From Acridotheres tristis (taxonomy: Eukaryota > Chordata > Aves > Passeriformes > Sturnidae): 64,000 nucleotides of DNA. This document shows positions 50,901-64,000 of the stretch, in pieces (position 1 is the first letter of the stretch; every line of letters begins with the position of its first letter). A model generated the notes under the pieces. That model was not told the origin of the DNA and ran no database searches. It saw only the letters and a list, made by a program, of their open reading frames with translations. A program made the translations under genes and the position numbers. The stretch is taken from positions 26,412,620 through 26,476,619 of the forward strand of contig CM072885.1 of NCBI GenBank assembly GCA_037013685.1. Direction: 5' to 3'.

Positions 50901-53900
50901 TTGGGGTTATTGAGAAAGCCAGGGAAGAGCACTTTTTTGTAAGTTCCTCTACTGATCTGTTACTACAAATTTAGAAGCCTCTTTTCTTATTTTGAATTTG
51001 AAGGGTTCTTCTGTACATTTATATGAAAATTACTTCTAGGTAAGAGGCAGGCGTGGTGAGGTCTGAACTGACTTTCTACAAAATGCTGTTGAGTATGCAG
51101 TTTAAACCAAGTGCATGATATGTATTTTCCAAGTGAGTACATTTAGTTGCTGGTTTTATTTCATCTGTTTACACTGTTTTTTCCAAAGCCAGTTCAGGGA
51201 AAACAGACTTTAAAAAATTTGAAAAGGGTTACGAAAAGTAAGAAAAAGAGAGAAATTTGTGATGTCTTGGCTATAGGGGAGGCTGAAGGATGAAGCCAGA
51301 GTCCGTATAAATTGTTTTGCAGCAATCTTTATATATGGCATAAAACTTCCTGTGTTTATGGTGTCTGCAGTTGCAGGAAAGGCGGTATTGGGAGCTCTGG
51401 CTTTTCCAAGGATACTGGAGTTCTTGCCGATTCTTCTGCCACGCCACTTTTGCTGTCTGTTAGATAAGATGTGTTGGCAAAGAAAGGCTGATACAGGTGA
51501 TGAGGAGGTAACTGATGAGATGGTAACAAAATTGAATGAGATACTAAAGGATGAGCCATGGAAACTGGGATTCAGCAGGGTAAGTAATGTTACGTACGGT
51601 AAAAATACGATGTTTGCTGTGTTTGAGGTGCATTAGAATACAATGCTGCTTTAGTTGGGTTCACTTGATTCAATGGGCATTTGTAGGGGCTAAGTGTAGT
51701 TCATTTGGAAATGGATGATGTACTGGACTCAACTTTAGCAAAAGGTTTTGTTTTTCCAGTTGGTCTAGAATAAATTAATCTCAGAAGATTTGGAAAGTGG
51801 TTTTGTTACAACCATTTGTTTAGTATTTTCTACAAGGGACAGAAAATTAAATGCTTGAAGTAACTGGGCCAGAAGTTAGCTATTTTAAAATCCACAACTG
51901 TTCTCTTCAATTTTATAGTGGTGAGACTTTCTGTTCCTAGCACATAGAACAATATGCTTTCATAGTAAGGTTGGTAAGTTTCTCTGTAGGAGGTCATCTG
52001 GTCCGGTAGTTTGTTTTTGTAATGTAGTTTGTTTTTGTAATGGAATTTGCAGTGGTTGCTTACCTTCCTGTTTTCCTTTGCTGCGCTTGCCTTGAGCTTT
52101 GCTGCTGCACCTCACCTTAGCAGTCCCGTACTTCACAAGGGAGCTACAGCTTTAGTTGTTCACAAATGTGGTTCCTTTTCCCTCTGCTTTAGGCCCCCAG
52201 TGCTTTACTGATGGATGTTCTGACTTGTTTTTAAGACCTCTAATTTCAGAGATTCAGCAGGGTCGCCAGTATATTCCAGTGTTTCACATAATTTCCTTTA
52301 AGATTTCCCTGATGTCCAATTTGACCATTCTTTGATGCAATATGGACTTGTTGCTGTCTTGCTTCAAGGACCTGCATTCTCACTGCAGTTTTTTTATTGC
52401 TTGAAGGCTCTCTTTAGCTTTTTCTCTTACAACTGAGCAAGTGCAATTAATTTTTGTTGCTCTCAATAGTTCATCTGTTTTGCACATCTCAGTCTTTCAC
52501 TATTTTGTGGTAGTGTCTGTACCGGTGGCATATTTTTCGAACATGTTCAGAATTGGGTACAGTATTCTGGCCAATGGCTTTCCTCTGCTCTGTTTCTACA
52601 GTTTATGTACCTTTACGTGAAAATGTATTATTTGATGTGCACGAGTTCTCCCTAATACCCAATTTCTGTGCCAGGTTTTTTATTTTTAAAGTTCCTGTTT
52701 CATACAGAAGGGTGACTAAAAGGAATTATTCCAGGTTACTTTTAAGTATTTTGCTTTATGAAAAATACATACATTTTTGCAAACTTCTACCCTCTGAATT
52801 GCAATTTGTATTTACTAGGAGGAATTTTATTCAGCAAGAGGCTAACATCTTCTGAAATAAATCTATGTTTGCTTTTACTCTTTCTGGGGAGAAGATTATG
52901 TATAAGGAATTGAACCTTCCTCACTGTGAGGCAACGTGGGCTGCCTTCTGTCAGTGTGAACATCTCCTCTGGAAGATTCCTGACTTGCAGAAGAATGCAT
53001 TAATTCTGTATGATCAACTCAAGACACACTGTAGACAAATGGGACACACATATGAAGATCAAGATGAATTAGCTCGTTTTGTATCCAAACACATGTCCAT
53101 TGAGCATGTTTGGCAGTCTCTTGAATTTTTGAAAGATCAGAATGTAGTGATTAGAGAAAAAAAGATGGTGTTTCTGCCTCATCTTTACAAATCTGAAAAA
53201 GATATTGCAATGTATATAGGTGACCTTCTGTCAAATGACACATGGAAACTGGACGTGGATGTGAAAAAGATACTTAGCATTTCTGAGTCACCAAGAGAAA
53301 CAGTAGATAACAAAATAAATATTACCCAGGCACATGAAATGGAGGAAAATATTCCAGACAATCATAATGGTGACAATCACTTTCCTGAAAAGGAGGTGGG
53401 CTCTTTGTCTGGTATCCAGAGTAAAGCAGAGGTAGACAAAGATCAAGTGATTGCTGTAAAAAAAATTTGTTCTAATCCTGTAACAATCATAAGTGGAAAA
53501 GGAGGCTGTGGGAAGAGTACAATAGTTAGCTGCCTTTTTCGTCATTTAAAGCAGATGGAAATAGAAGTGGAAGCTGCTTCTAAGGACTTTGAAAAAGACT
53601 TGGATGCGTCTGAGGAATGGAATACGTTTGGTCACCACTGGGAATCAGAGAATATGTATGCAAAAAAATTTTTGAATGTACTATTCACGGCACCTACAGG
53701 GAGGGCAGCAAGTCTTTTGAGAGAAAAAACGCAGCTTCCTGCATATACACTGCATCAGGTAAGGTTTGTTTTGGGATTTGTTTCTTGTTTGTTTGTTTTT
53801 TTGTTTTTTTTAATATAAGTTCTGAAACACCTTTTGGCACTGTCATTCTTGTTTTGGAAAAAAAAAAGCTTGTTATTGAACTTCCCCTTAAGAAATGTGT

Positions 53901-56900
53901 AGCCCATTATCACTATTAATGCTTGGGTACAGCTTATCAGCATCTGAAAGTCAGCATTATGTTTTGGGGAATCGTAAATCAGTCATTTGAAATACATTAT
54001 TTGGTAACTTTGGTTTCTTTTCTATTTATATACATCTGAAACTTCTGCTTCTCTAGGGCATCTGGCTTTTTCAGCTTCTCAGTTTTGCATTTTATTTTAA
54101 TGAAGACAAAAATAATTTCTAGATGGTAGAGCTGTTTTCAAGGATCCTGTTGCCTAGCAATCATAGCAGCACATACATGAAAAGATCAGTAGCTTGGGAT
54201 TGAATAATGAGAGAAATTTCATTTTCAGTGTTTTCTTAATTGATGTTAATGGTAGTGTTAATGTTCTTAATTAACTAATGGTATTATGGAATATTTTTTA
54301 GAAAAAAGTAGAAAGCAAACTCTTTGTTAATAAATTTAGGCACAAGTTTGGTTGCAGTTATAGGTAGCAAAAGATGCCAAGAAGACATTAGAGTTGTGGA
54401 ATAACCCATATAAATAGAAATTATAACATAAAAAGTACTGTTGGCTTATTTTATCTTTAGGGAGTGGATAGTTAGTTGCCTGTTCCCCTTTCCCATGCAA
54501 TTTTGGGTATTACTAATGACAGCAAGTTGCAGTAGGAGGTGTTCTGTTACTGAGCAATGTAATGGCTGACCTTGTGTCTTTAACAACTCCTTCAGGAAAA
54601 AAAAGGCTGTGCTTTTATGTAAGTCAGTGTCATTAATCTCAGCTAGAAGTGTATTCACTGATGAGGAAAATAAGACTGAATGGTTGAGTCTTCTGAGTCT
54701 TTGCAGGTGTAAGCTCAGAATTTTAGATAATAGCTCTACATACGTTAGATGATACCACAGTGTTTACTTTTGTAATGTAGTTTACAGTTGATTAGTGTCA
54801 GAGCTTGCTTTATTTTTATTTGTTTCTAGATTATCTATAGTTTTAAATCATGGAGATGGAGTGAGCAAACACAGCCGTGGAAGTTTTCTGCAGTTACAGT
54901 TCTCATTGTGGATGAAGGAAGTTTGGTGTCTGTATACATTCTTAGTTTAGTTTTAAAACTATTGTGTGAGCATGCTCAGCTTGCTAAACTTATTATTCTA
55001 GGTAAGTGAAACAGCAAATTTAGTATTATACAATGTTTAATAATGCACAAGGTACAATGTAAGTGTCAGAGCTCCCGCTGAGTCTCTTATAAACCTTAGA
55101 ATGTTACATTGTTCTGTACTTGAATACTTCTGCGATTTCTTAAGGTCAGGTGAGAGACAATTTTCCAAATGTCAGCATGAAAGTATCGGTATCTCTATTA
55201 CCTGTTTTGTCTTATTCTGACTTCCACGTGGTAGGTTATTACATCTTGCAACTGGGAAACTTTTGATTTCCTTAAATCTGAAGGAGCTATTGTTAGCATA
55301 TGAGTCGTATGTTAGAAGGGTGTTTTCATGCCATTCTTAATGCTAGGATCATCTTGTTTTAATTTAAAAGGGAAAGCAAAGAAACGTAAAGTCAAATTTT
55401 TATACTTTCTTAGAGGTTTCCTTTTTTACATGCCATTTATGTAATTTGTTTTTAAAAATGTAGCTTTCAAAGTGTGTTTGAATAAGATGTGATCACTGTC
55501 AGTGCTCATCAAACAGAGGGATTTGCACTTTTTTGCTAGTAAAGCATTACTGGAGTGTAAAAAAACTTAAACTACACGACAACATTATTCCCAAAGTTTC
55601 TTACGTTCTTAAAAGTTTTATTTCATGTGAATTGTGTTAAGGATGGATGGTACTATCTAGAGGCTTGAGTATTTATTCATTCCAGTGCTGTTTCTTTTAA
55701 AGACAATTTTCAACAGATGATATGTTATTCCTTCTCAGGAAAACTAATGTGCTTTTTGTTTAGGTGATACTAGACAGCTACCAAGCATAGACCCAGGAAA
55801 CATGTTAGCTGATATCTTTGAGGGTCTAAAATCAAGAGGCTTTTCTGTGGAACTGCGAACTAACCACAGAGCTGAATCTCAACTAATTGTAGATAATGCA
55901 TCGAGGTAGGATATCCTGATGTGTGTATGAAGAATTCTTGTCATTCTTGCCTGGCCTTTTACCTGCAAATAGCAGTGCATCCAGGTTTGATTCTAGTACT
56001 GCTTCTGTTAGTTTTTTTAGTCCAAATCCGTAACATTGTTTTTAAAAACAAACAAACCCCCAAAACAACAACAAAACCAGATTTTTTCAGAAGAATGTCT
56101 TGGACAAAAAAGTGCGTGTGCTGGAATGCACCTGAATTTTATGGGATGTATTTCACTATTATGCTATCACATACTCTTTGTTGTTTTCAAATGAATTGTA
56201 AATGCACAACTGACTTTATGCCTTCTAAAATGGCTTACAATTGCTCCGCTAGAAAGGAAGTTTTAAAGACATTGCTGACAAGTGTGACAACAAATAAAAC
56301 AGGCTGAATTGATTGGAGAGTCTAGATGTAAAGGGGCATTATATCACAGTTTCTTTCTATTTTTTTCTGTATCAATACCTAAAGAGTCTAAATGTTTCCA
56401 GCATTTGCATTACTTTTGTTTTGGAAATAATCCTATTTCCTATCAGTTCCTGATTTCTTTTTTAAATCTCTAAGAACAAATTCTAGGTTTTGATGTTAAT
56501 TGAATTTTAGAATATTTTGAACATTTTAAGATGCCCATAACTACTAAATGTTTTACAAACATTCTTACTTACTTTTTGATAAAACTGCTGTTTTATTGCA
56601 TTTTGCTCCCATGGGAAGAATGGTATGAGTAATACTAAATATCTGCTGCAGTGAAGGAGGATTTAGAGAATAAACTACCAATTTTTTTAATGTGAAATTA
56701 AGTCGTGCTCTGAGCAAAGAGTTTTCAGGGCATGTAGTGTAGATGACAAAAAATTTCTAAGTGGTTAACTTCATGCTGATGCAGATGATGATATGCTGGA
56801 ATTCTTTAACTGTAAATAACTTTTCTGTTTGCCTCCAATGCGCTCTTCAGAATCTCTCACCGGCAGCTTCCTGAATTTGATGAGGTGCTGAAAGTTTCTG

Positions 56901-59900
56901 CTTGGAATGAGGAAATGACAATGCCAACCCCGGAGAAGAAATTTATTTTTATTGCTTTGCCTGCTGGTGGGAATTGTGAGAGTATGTGTGTACAGTCAGT
57001 TTGTGATTTTGATTTTCCCTTCGGTAAAGCATAGACTATTGTCTGGAACAAAAATTTTGGGAAGATTTTAGTCTGGTTTTGTCGTATAAATTTAAATGCT
57101 ACGTTCATAGTTTGTCTTTTGCATACTGTAAGTGCACGCAGCAAGACCTCTAAGTGCAAAGAATGGGCTGTAGAGCTCCAGCTCACCAGTTAGACTTTGA
57201 AAAGGGGGGGACAGCTTCCACCACTGTAATTGAATGTGGTTGTCTTTTTGTATTGTAGCTGGAACTGTGAAACCTTAAGAGATTTTCGGTGTTGATACAG
57301 AGGTGAATCATTTGAATAAAAATTGGCTGTAACAGTATGGTGTGCTGGACAGGAATGTGCTCCCAGCTGTAGAATTGAGTTAGGAAAATTCTAAGAAGGG
57401 ATGCCAGTATTTCTTTTAAAATGTTTTGGGATCAGGTCTAGAGCCATTGTTTACTGGGGTTTTTTGGCATTTATTGGGTATAAGCGGATTGAGTGGCCTC
57501 TCTTTTATATGCATCAAAAAGCTTCAAGGGCAATGTGGAAAAAAAAATAATACAAACATTATCATCTTATCTTACTGTAGCAAAATACTCAGCAAACAGA
57601 ATACTGAAAGTACATTTCTTCTGTGAAATCCAAGTATATAGATCTGTGGCTTGAAAATATTTTATTTTTAGCTCTTCAGTGTGCTGTATCAAAACTTTAT
57701 TTTGCATGAAATATGGTCTAGGCAGCTGTTGTTTAACATAGAAATAAGAATTTGTTTATTTTCATATCACTGTTGTTTCTCAGATTTTAATAGTGGATTA
57801 ACTGCATGATGTTTTCTTGGGTGTTTTGTGGTGCATTTATGTTTCTTTGGGGGGTGTGTCATCTTGTTTGGGAGTTTTTGAGGGGCGTTTTTGTTTCTTT
57901 TTTGTTTTGTTTTAAACAAATTGATATGCCATTAATGCAAGAAATAAGCAAAGGCAATTTCATATTGAATTATATTTTTATTTTTTAAATTCTGGGTATT
58001 TTTATGTCTTACCTTTTATGTCTTTTAAAACAGATTTACAAACTGCAATAAAGATTTTACTTAAAAAAGGGCCAGGATTAGAGGATGCCAAACAATCACA
58101 ATTCATTGCTTTCAGAAGGTAACGGAATGTGCAGGCAGACAAAAATCCTTGAAAAAAATCCTTGCTAGCAGCCACAATCTAAAAATAGCTGAATGTGTTG
58201 AGTTGGAGAGACTAGTGGGAATAGCATAAAACTACTAGATACTTGGAATACTCACCACTTAAAAAGGGTGGGATGTAGGGCTCTATCACACTTTGAAGAA
58301 AGATTGGGAGTTAGTAGTCACAGGAGCATGGATAGTACACACTAAAGGGATAAAAGGGCTAATATGCACCAGAACCAATAGTCCATAACCTTGAGTTCTG
58401 CACAAAAGGCTACTAAGGAAAAAAACTCCTGCACCTTTAATTGTGAAGAACCTTTTCTTAGTAAGTAAAAAACACGCACTACTTACAGGCTCCCAGCTAG
58501 CTAATAAGTGATTTGTGAGTGCTGAGTAACTCTGATACCAGTTTTTTTCTCCAGTCTGCATTCAGGTGCAATACTGTTGTTACTGATTTTTGTGTCTGAT
58601 TCTCCTAGAATATAAGTACTTAAGCTGCATTTAAAAATTTAGATTCCAGGTCTTTAAAAAGCAAATAAATCTTTTTGCTGTTTTTAATATATCCAGAGAC
58701 AGAAAATAATCTGTCCAGGTTTTAGTTTTTCTTTAGTTTTCTTCTTAAATAGAAATCTAGCTAATCTAGGTGTACAGTGCAAAAACTTTCTGTGGTATTT
58801 AGACAAAACTGTTCCTCTACTGCACTGTCGTCTAAACTCTGAATAAGTAGTTGTTCTTAATAGGTGGTGGAAGATCATCAGAGAGAAAAGGGGCTTTTTC
58901 CATTCTTTATAAACTAATGCTGATGTGATATTGCTTGTAATTGTATGTTTTGTATATCATGATTTTGTTCTTCTTTTGTATGATTTAGGCAAGATTGTGA
59001 TCTAATAAATGAACTTTGTTGCCAACACTATTCAAATCATTTAACCAGGTAAGCCAGTGGATCACATTTTCCTGTGACCACTCTAATTTTGGTTTTGAAA
59101 GTGTTATAGCTGGGCCAACACCGTAAAATAAGATTGTAAAACTTCCAATGTTTCATCTAGATCTGATTAGGTTATAAATCATTCATACAATAAAATTAAT
59201 TTAATTTAATTTATTTAATTTATTTAATGGGTTCTTTAATCTCATTTTGAACAGTGGTAAATTCACTATGTGAATCCTGAGATTTTAAGTTGCTATTGAA
59301 TGTTCAAAATCCATATAAAAGCAACATGAAAAAGAACCCTCAAGGTTATATTTTTTTTTGCTACTATATGATTTCTAAATAGATTCTGAAATATTTTTGT
59401 GCCACTCTATATTACTGTTTTTTACCAAATGGTTTCACAGAACTTCAAGACACGAATGTGTTACCCTAACTATTTTGAATATTATTGAAGTTTTTAATCT
59501 GGATCAAGTATAGAGAGTGAAAAGAGAAAAAATACTGACACATGGTAAATGCACGCTTTGTAAATACACTTTCCCCTTTTTCTTTCTCTGACCTAGAGAC
59601 CACAAGAACCGACTTCTATTTCAGATGGGGGACAAGATTGCCAGCACACGCAATGTATATCTCAAGGATGTCTTGGCAGCCTGTGGTGTCAGAGAGGGTC
59701 CCAATGGCCAGGAATGCAGAAGTGGAGAAATTGCATTCACCGCAGAGGCTGATGAGGAGGGCAAACGACTCTGCAATGGAGATGTGTTTTTCATAACTGG
59801 GGTAAGTCCTTGATGCACGAACCTGCACAAAGAAAACCTGGTGGGAAATGATTTGGCACCCAAAACAAAACAATTCACACTTTTTAAGTTTAGCCCATAA

Positions 59901-61780
59901 TACCTACTTGGTTCTCCTAAACAACCGTGTAAAAGGCATGAAAGAGGCAAGGTATGATAGAGAATTCAAAAAACCTCAATTCTCGGCTTTTCTTGTATAA
60001 TGTGTTTCAGTTGGTCTGATTGCGTTCAATGTAAATAGATTCTGTAAATACTCATATGCATTGTAATTGAAATAGATTATGTTTAACATAGTCTGAAGGA
60101 AAGAGTAATGTTACAGCTTTAGTTTTCCCTGGCAGAAAACCAAGCTGGCTTAAAAGTAACAGCAACAAAAAACTGATTTTTTTTCTGGGTTCAGGGAGTT
60201 GAGCAGTGAAAGTATCAGTAGTTAAGGTAGGCCCTAAACAGTGAAAACTGTTTTCCTTGAAGGTGGTCAGTGAAAGATAGCAATTTATTGGGTTTAGCGT
60301 CTTCTGAAACGTTCAGCTGGTTGATGTTGTAATTTCAGGGAAAGCTAGAATGGGGAAGTACAGATGTTGCTCCAGCTGTTGATCCAGGCTCACTGCTGAG
60401 TGTTGTGCTATTCCTTTAGGATACAGAAATTGATAAGCAGCGCTTGCTGACCATCAGCAGCATGTACGGCTCCACATTCACTGTGAACTACAAGGCACTG
60501 AGGAAGCTGTGTCACATAAAGCATGCCTGGGCCAGAACTATTCACACATTCCAGGTAAAAACACACAGCAGCTGTGAGCTGAGCTAATAGACAGTATTCT
60601 CTCATGAAAGAATCAGAAACTTATTTGAAACCAGAATTCCTTGAATGCAGGATAGAAAATATTCTCGAGAGCATCCCCAATTGCCTCCTACTTTCTCATT
60701 CTTGTCTTTAACTGTTTCCTGGAGATCAGCCTTTGAACGAGCATTCTTCCACGTTTCAGGGCTCTGAGGAAAGGACCGTTGTGTACGTGGTTGGCAATGC
60801 CGGCCGGCAGCACTGGCAGCATGTGTACACAGCCGTGACCAGGGGACGCTGCCGTGTCTACATCATGGCTGAGGAGCTGCATCTCAGGAGAGCAGTAAAG
60901 AGCAAGGAGATAGCCAGAAAAACGCGTTTGCAGAGATTTTTGAGAGAGGCAATTGCAGAAACAAACAGCTGTCCCAAACAAATGTCCTCTCCCCTGATGA
61001 AGTGCTGGCAAAGTCAAGAGCTCAAGACTCAGTCTGTTTCTGTTACTCAAGGTGCTCCTGACCCACCTGAACTTGAAAGTGACCTCATGATTAAGGAAGG
61101 GTCATCAGTTCTCAGTGAAAAGCAGATGGGCAGTTTGCAGCTAAGTCCATGTAAAAGACAAATTCCTGCGTCTGAGGATGCTACAAAAATAACCTCTGTA
61201 AGTATCTCCTTACTGAAAAAGTTTAAAATAAACTTTTACATTCTTTCACCACCACAAGTCGCCTGGGCACTGTTATGATTGTTTTTTATTAAAATTTATT
61301 TAATAATTTTCAAGTTGACCAGTAATTGGTGATCCAGTCAAATTTGGCAGATGTCTTTGCAGAGCAATATATGGCTAATACAGAAAATAAAGATTTAATG
61401 TCAATAGTAGTAAACTTATACATGTTTTTACTCTGAGAGTGATCTGTTGGCCAGCTTAGCCTGTATCACCTTATGGTTTGTGCACAAATGTAATTTTTTA
61501 GGTGACATGCTGTGAGCAATGTATATAAAATTTAATAATTGAAATTGATTTTTATAAAGTCAAACCTGCTAACAGATGATTTTTTTTTTTACATCAAATT
61601 TCTGAGCTCATGGAGAAAGAGCGTTTTTTGAAGAAGCTAATGTACTGTAGGTCTGTTTCAAAGGTGGGTAACATTTTTGTTTTGTTTTGACAGACAACAG
61701 TAGAAGAATCCCCACTTGGAACTTCCAGACTTAAGAATTTAACTTTGGCACAAATTCCTAGGAAGCTTTTCAAAAGCTAA
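47397..61780 (+). CDS. HELB: HELB, DNA helicase B, complete (13 exons)
   Basis: HELB is a superfamily 1B (RecD-like) 5'-to-3' helicase that binds RPA-coated DNA in the nucleus, aids recovery from replication stress and restrains end resection. Coding exons: 47397-47589, 48745-49119, 51371-51579, 52895-53758, 54830-55001, 55764-55905, 56851-56981, 58034-58118, 58989-59048, 59597-59801, 60420-60554, 60760-61197, 61694-61780. All junctions are AG/GT and in phase; the total is 3096 nt, 1031 residues (human about 1087). Visible: acidic N-terminus; Walker A GKGGCGKS (460-467); acidic DASEEW segment (488-504) at the place of the human RPA-binding motif; DEGS (575-578); GDTRQLPS (605-612); HTFQ (854-857); YTAVTRGR (880-887); Ser-Pro sites in the tail, including SPCK near 986. 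Exon 4 could start three bases earlier; homology favours 52895. No stops or frameshifts, so it is presumably functional. Confidence 0.97.
47936..47963. repeat. 28-base T run in HELB intron 1
   Basis: An uninterrupted T homopolymer about 350 bases after exon 1. It is probably length-variable and prone to sequencing error. The rest of intron 1 (47590-48744) shows nothing else recognisable. Confidence 0.95.
49335..49496 (+). mobile_element. CR1 LINE 3'-end fragment in HELB intron 2
   Basis: CR1 phrases occur in order: CATCCCTGGAAGTGCTTAAG, AACCTGGTCTAGTGGAAGGT, GGTTTGGAACTAGGTGATCT, and a terminus of TGTGATTCTATGATG. It is in the same orientation as HELB. The remainder of intron 2 (49120-51370) shows no gene or other clear repeat. 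Confidence 0.9.
53759..54829 (+). other. HELB intron 4, no other content seen
   Basis: Intron between the Walker A exon and the Walker B exon, with donor GTAAGG and acceptor TTTCTAG. AT-rich, with T/G runs after the donor. No repeat family or second gene recognised. Confidence 0.6.
59193..59230. repeat. AATTT-type simple repeat in HELB intron 9
   Basis: A short run of AATTT and ATTT units between exons 9 and 10. Nothing else was identified in that intron (59049-59596). Confidence 0.7.
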
Positions 61781-62515
61781 CAGACAATTATTAATCGGTC
61801 CTGGTATGAACCGTTACTGAACCTGTTCAAGATTTTTGGGATGGAGAAGCTGAATATGCAGGTGCTTTTCAAAGGCTTTCTTGGTTTTGCATGTTCTGTG
61901 AAGAACAGCTTGTTTTATGCTGTGCCTCTTACATTTTCAGTGATCCATTTTTAGTAGATTCATTAGTGTACTGGTCATTAAAAACCATGTAATTCATCTG
62001 TTTTGCTGAAGAATGAACTGGCAGGTCTTCAAGGATCCAGATGTTCCCATAAAAAATACACAAGGATGTATTTTGATTTACAGAGTCCTAGCTGTCTATG
62101 TAATTTATCCACCTCCAAGATTTATCCATCTCCAAATGTGACAGTATTGATGAGGTGCTCTTACTGATGTGCCAAAACTACAGTTTCCTTGAGTTAAACA
62201 AACAGTTTATAAAGGGATCTAGGTTTTTCTGATGTGGCAGATTTGTGGCCATGAAGCTTTGAAGGATTATGGATTTTAATCTTGTTATAGACATAAGAAG
62301 AAAATTGCAATCAGTGACATAGAAAACATTTTCTATGATGTAGAACTTGCCATTGCTGTTTTAGCTAATAGTTCTATGCTGATGATGATCTTGGTAAGAA
62401 AAGCAAAACTTCAAATCAGAGTTCAAATAACATTCCACTTTCAACTTTCTCATGTGTACTATGGGACCTGCTGCTTTGAAGTTTTGAGATTAATAAATTG
62501 AATGTTAAATCAAAC
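61781..62515 (+). other. HELB 3' UTR with candidate poly(A) signal
   Basis: Sequence following the HELB stop codon at 61778-61780. The first convincing plus-strand AATAAA downstream is at 62492-62497, giving a 3' UTR of about 730 bases. The true cleavage site cannot be determined without transcript data. Confidence 0.55.
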
Positions 62516-62639
62516 ATCGGACACATGGTACTAAAATGTGGACAACCTGCTTACCTTTAACAATTTTTTCTTTTCACGTAGGGTAGGAAAAAGCATACCA
62601 CAAATATAAAAATGGTATTTTTTCTAAAACTAGGAGAAA

Positions 62640-64000
62640 AATATAAAGTCAAAAAACTACCTCATTTTTAATGTCTTTAAATCACTGTTTATTTCAATTT
62701 ATACAGTTTTTCCATACAAATATTTGCAACATTTTTAATTTCAAAAACCATAACATAGACGATAAATACCATGCTGTTAAAGTATTAAATTTGTACAAAA
62801 ATACTTTACAGTTTAATACTTATTTGTTACAAATAAAAATACATATTTAAGTGACTCATGAACCTTGGAGATTTTGTTTTCTGTTCTTTTTTTCTAACAT
62901 GATTCAGCCGTGAATGTCATTCTGACCTTTTCTGGCAGTGCTGAAATAGAAATCAGAGATACTTGTGTGTGCAGGGCAGGTGAGCTTGTTTATGAATTGG
63001 AAACAGCAACAGAGATACATTAAACAGCTTAAATTGACCAGAAACAACTCTGTAAGGTGATTGCTTAGATATGGAAACTCTACAAATGTACAAATCCAGT
63101 ATCTTTATATTCACCAATAACAATAATTATCAATAACAACTTGAATACCAGAATAAACCAGTGCAGCTGCTGGTGAGTGTATAAAGCAACTGGCAGTATT
63201 TTATTGCTTGGGGGAAGAGGGGAGAGGAGACAATTTGTGTGATGTGTTTGTAAAATATATTTACAATTTTAAATTCTAAAAATATGTTGCAGGGGGTAAT
63301 GTTTATCATAAAGAAGGCTGAAAACAAAGCATATTAAATAGGACCTTTCTTCCTTCAAGAAACTGATTGACTTAAAAAAGCTCGTGTGACAGTACAAGTT
63401 TACAGGTTTATGGATTATTAGAGAGTTTTTGTATCAATCTCCACTGACATAATTTTAAAAAAGACATTTCCTTTTAAAAAAAAAACCTTTCTAATTTGTC
63501 TGAACTCATTTCAGTTTCACTCTTGTCAGTAATCCCCTGTTAGAGGTTTTATCCCACTAAAAAAGTCTCTGCTTAAAAATCCCCACAGGTTGCAAGACAT
63601 ACCATTAAATATTTAATTGCATAGGGAATAACATAGGTTCAACAAAGTTTGCTGAAGAGGGGAGTAATGTTCAATGCAAACTCCAACTTCCTGCAAGCAT
63701 TTTGTTACAACATCTAAACCCTGCTTTGTCTAACGAGTGCACCCTTCTCACCAGCAAATAAAGGTTTCCAAAATCAAAGTTGTTGCCATTTCCCAGGAAA
63801 ACCCAGTGCAGTAAACCACTCTGCCTTGTCCATTAGACAGCAGCACCTTCCTGATAAAAGGATTTTAAAAACCATGTAACCTGGACACTGCTGTTTGTTA
63901 GCAGAGATTAACTCCGCGTTTTTCCTTCAGACAGCTGCTGCTGCTGCTAAAGGGAGAAGAACACTTAGATCGTGTTTAAAACGTCTCCCCAGTTTCTTAT
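62640..64000 (-). other. Possible 3' UTR of GRIP1
   Basis: In human, GRIP1 lies directly downstream of HELB and is transcribed towards it. Here TTTATT at 62688-62693 is a minus-strand AATAAA in the right place to end such a transcript, about 190 bases from the proposed HELB end. I could not recognise GRIP1 codons, so any coding exon would be beyond the right edge. The call rests on gene order and the signal alone. Confidence 0.35.

Noticed and set aside
51958..52560. Possible very old CR1 sequence in HELB intron 3
   Set aside because: Phrases such as AGGAGGTCATCTGGTCC resemble CR1, but too little is conserved to call it with confidence.

Overview
The window is vertebrate nuclear DNA from a bird, probably a songbird. 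Two split genes have vertebrate exon structure and GT/AG introns. There are at least six fragments of the CR1 LINE family typical of birds and reptiles, two with the ATTCTGTG-type 3' end, and several LTR elements. There is no bacterial-style gene organisation.

Layout: (1) 1-6.5 kb holds the first five coding exons of TMBIM4 on the minus strand, starting in a CpG island near 6.5 kb; the last ~85 codons lie beyond the left edge. (2) 6.6-10.2 kb is intergenic with one CR1 piece. (3) 10.2-17.9 kb is one ERV-L-like provirus with two LTRs, a 5-bp target duplication, wrecked gag and pol and no recognisable env. Two solo LTRs of other lineages are nested inside its pol, each with its own target duplication. 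(4) 17.9-47.3 kb is about 29 kb of AT-rich sequence without a recognisable gene, with CR1 pieces, a probable minus-strand LTR carrying a long GA microsatellite, and a T/G-rich tract. In human, IRAK3 lies between TMBIM4 and HELB; I recognise no IRAK3 exon here. (5) 47.4-61.8 kb is HELB (DNA helicase B), complete in 13 exons on the plus strand, 1031 codons with every splice phase compatible. (6) 61.8-64 kb is the HELB 3' UTR and then sequence that, from mammalian gene order, is probably the 3' UTR of GRIP1 on the minus strand.

The two host genes are unrelated in function: TMBIM4 is a membrane protein of calcium and cell-death control, and HELB is a nuclear helicase acting with RPA in replication and end-resection control. 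No new multi-gene system is evident. The most notable signals are the strand-biased G-to-A damage of the provirus (seven in-frame stops in 825 nt of pol, all of a kind that a Trp codon yields by G-to-A), its nested insertion history, and the apparent absence of IRAK3.
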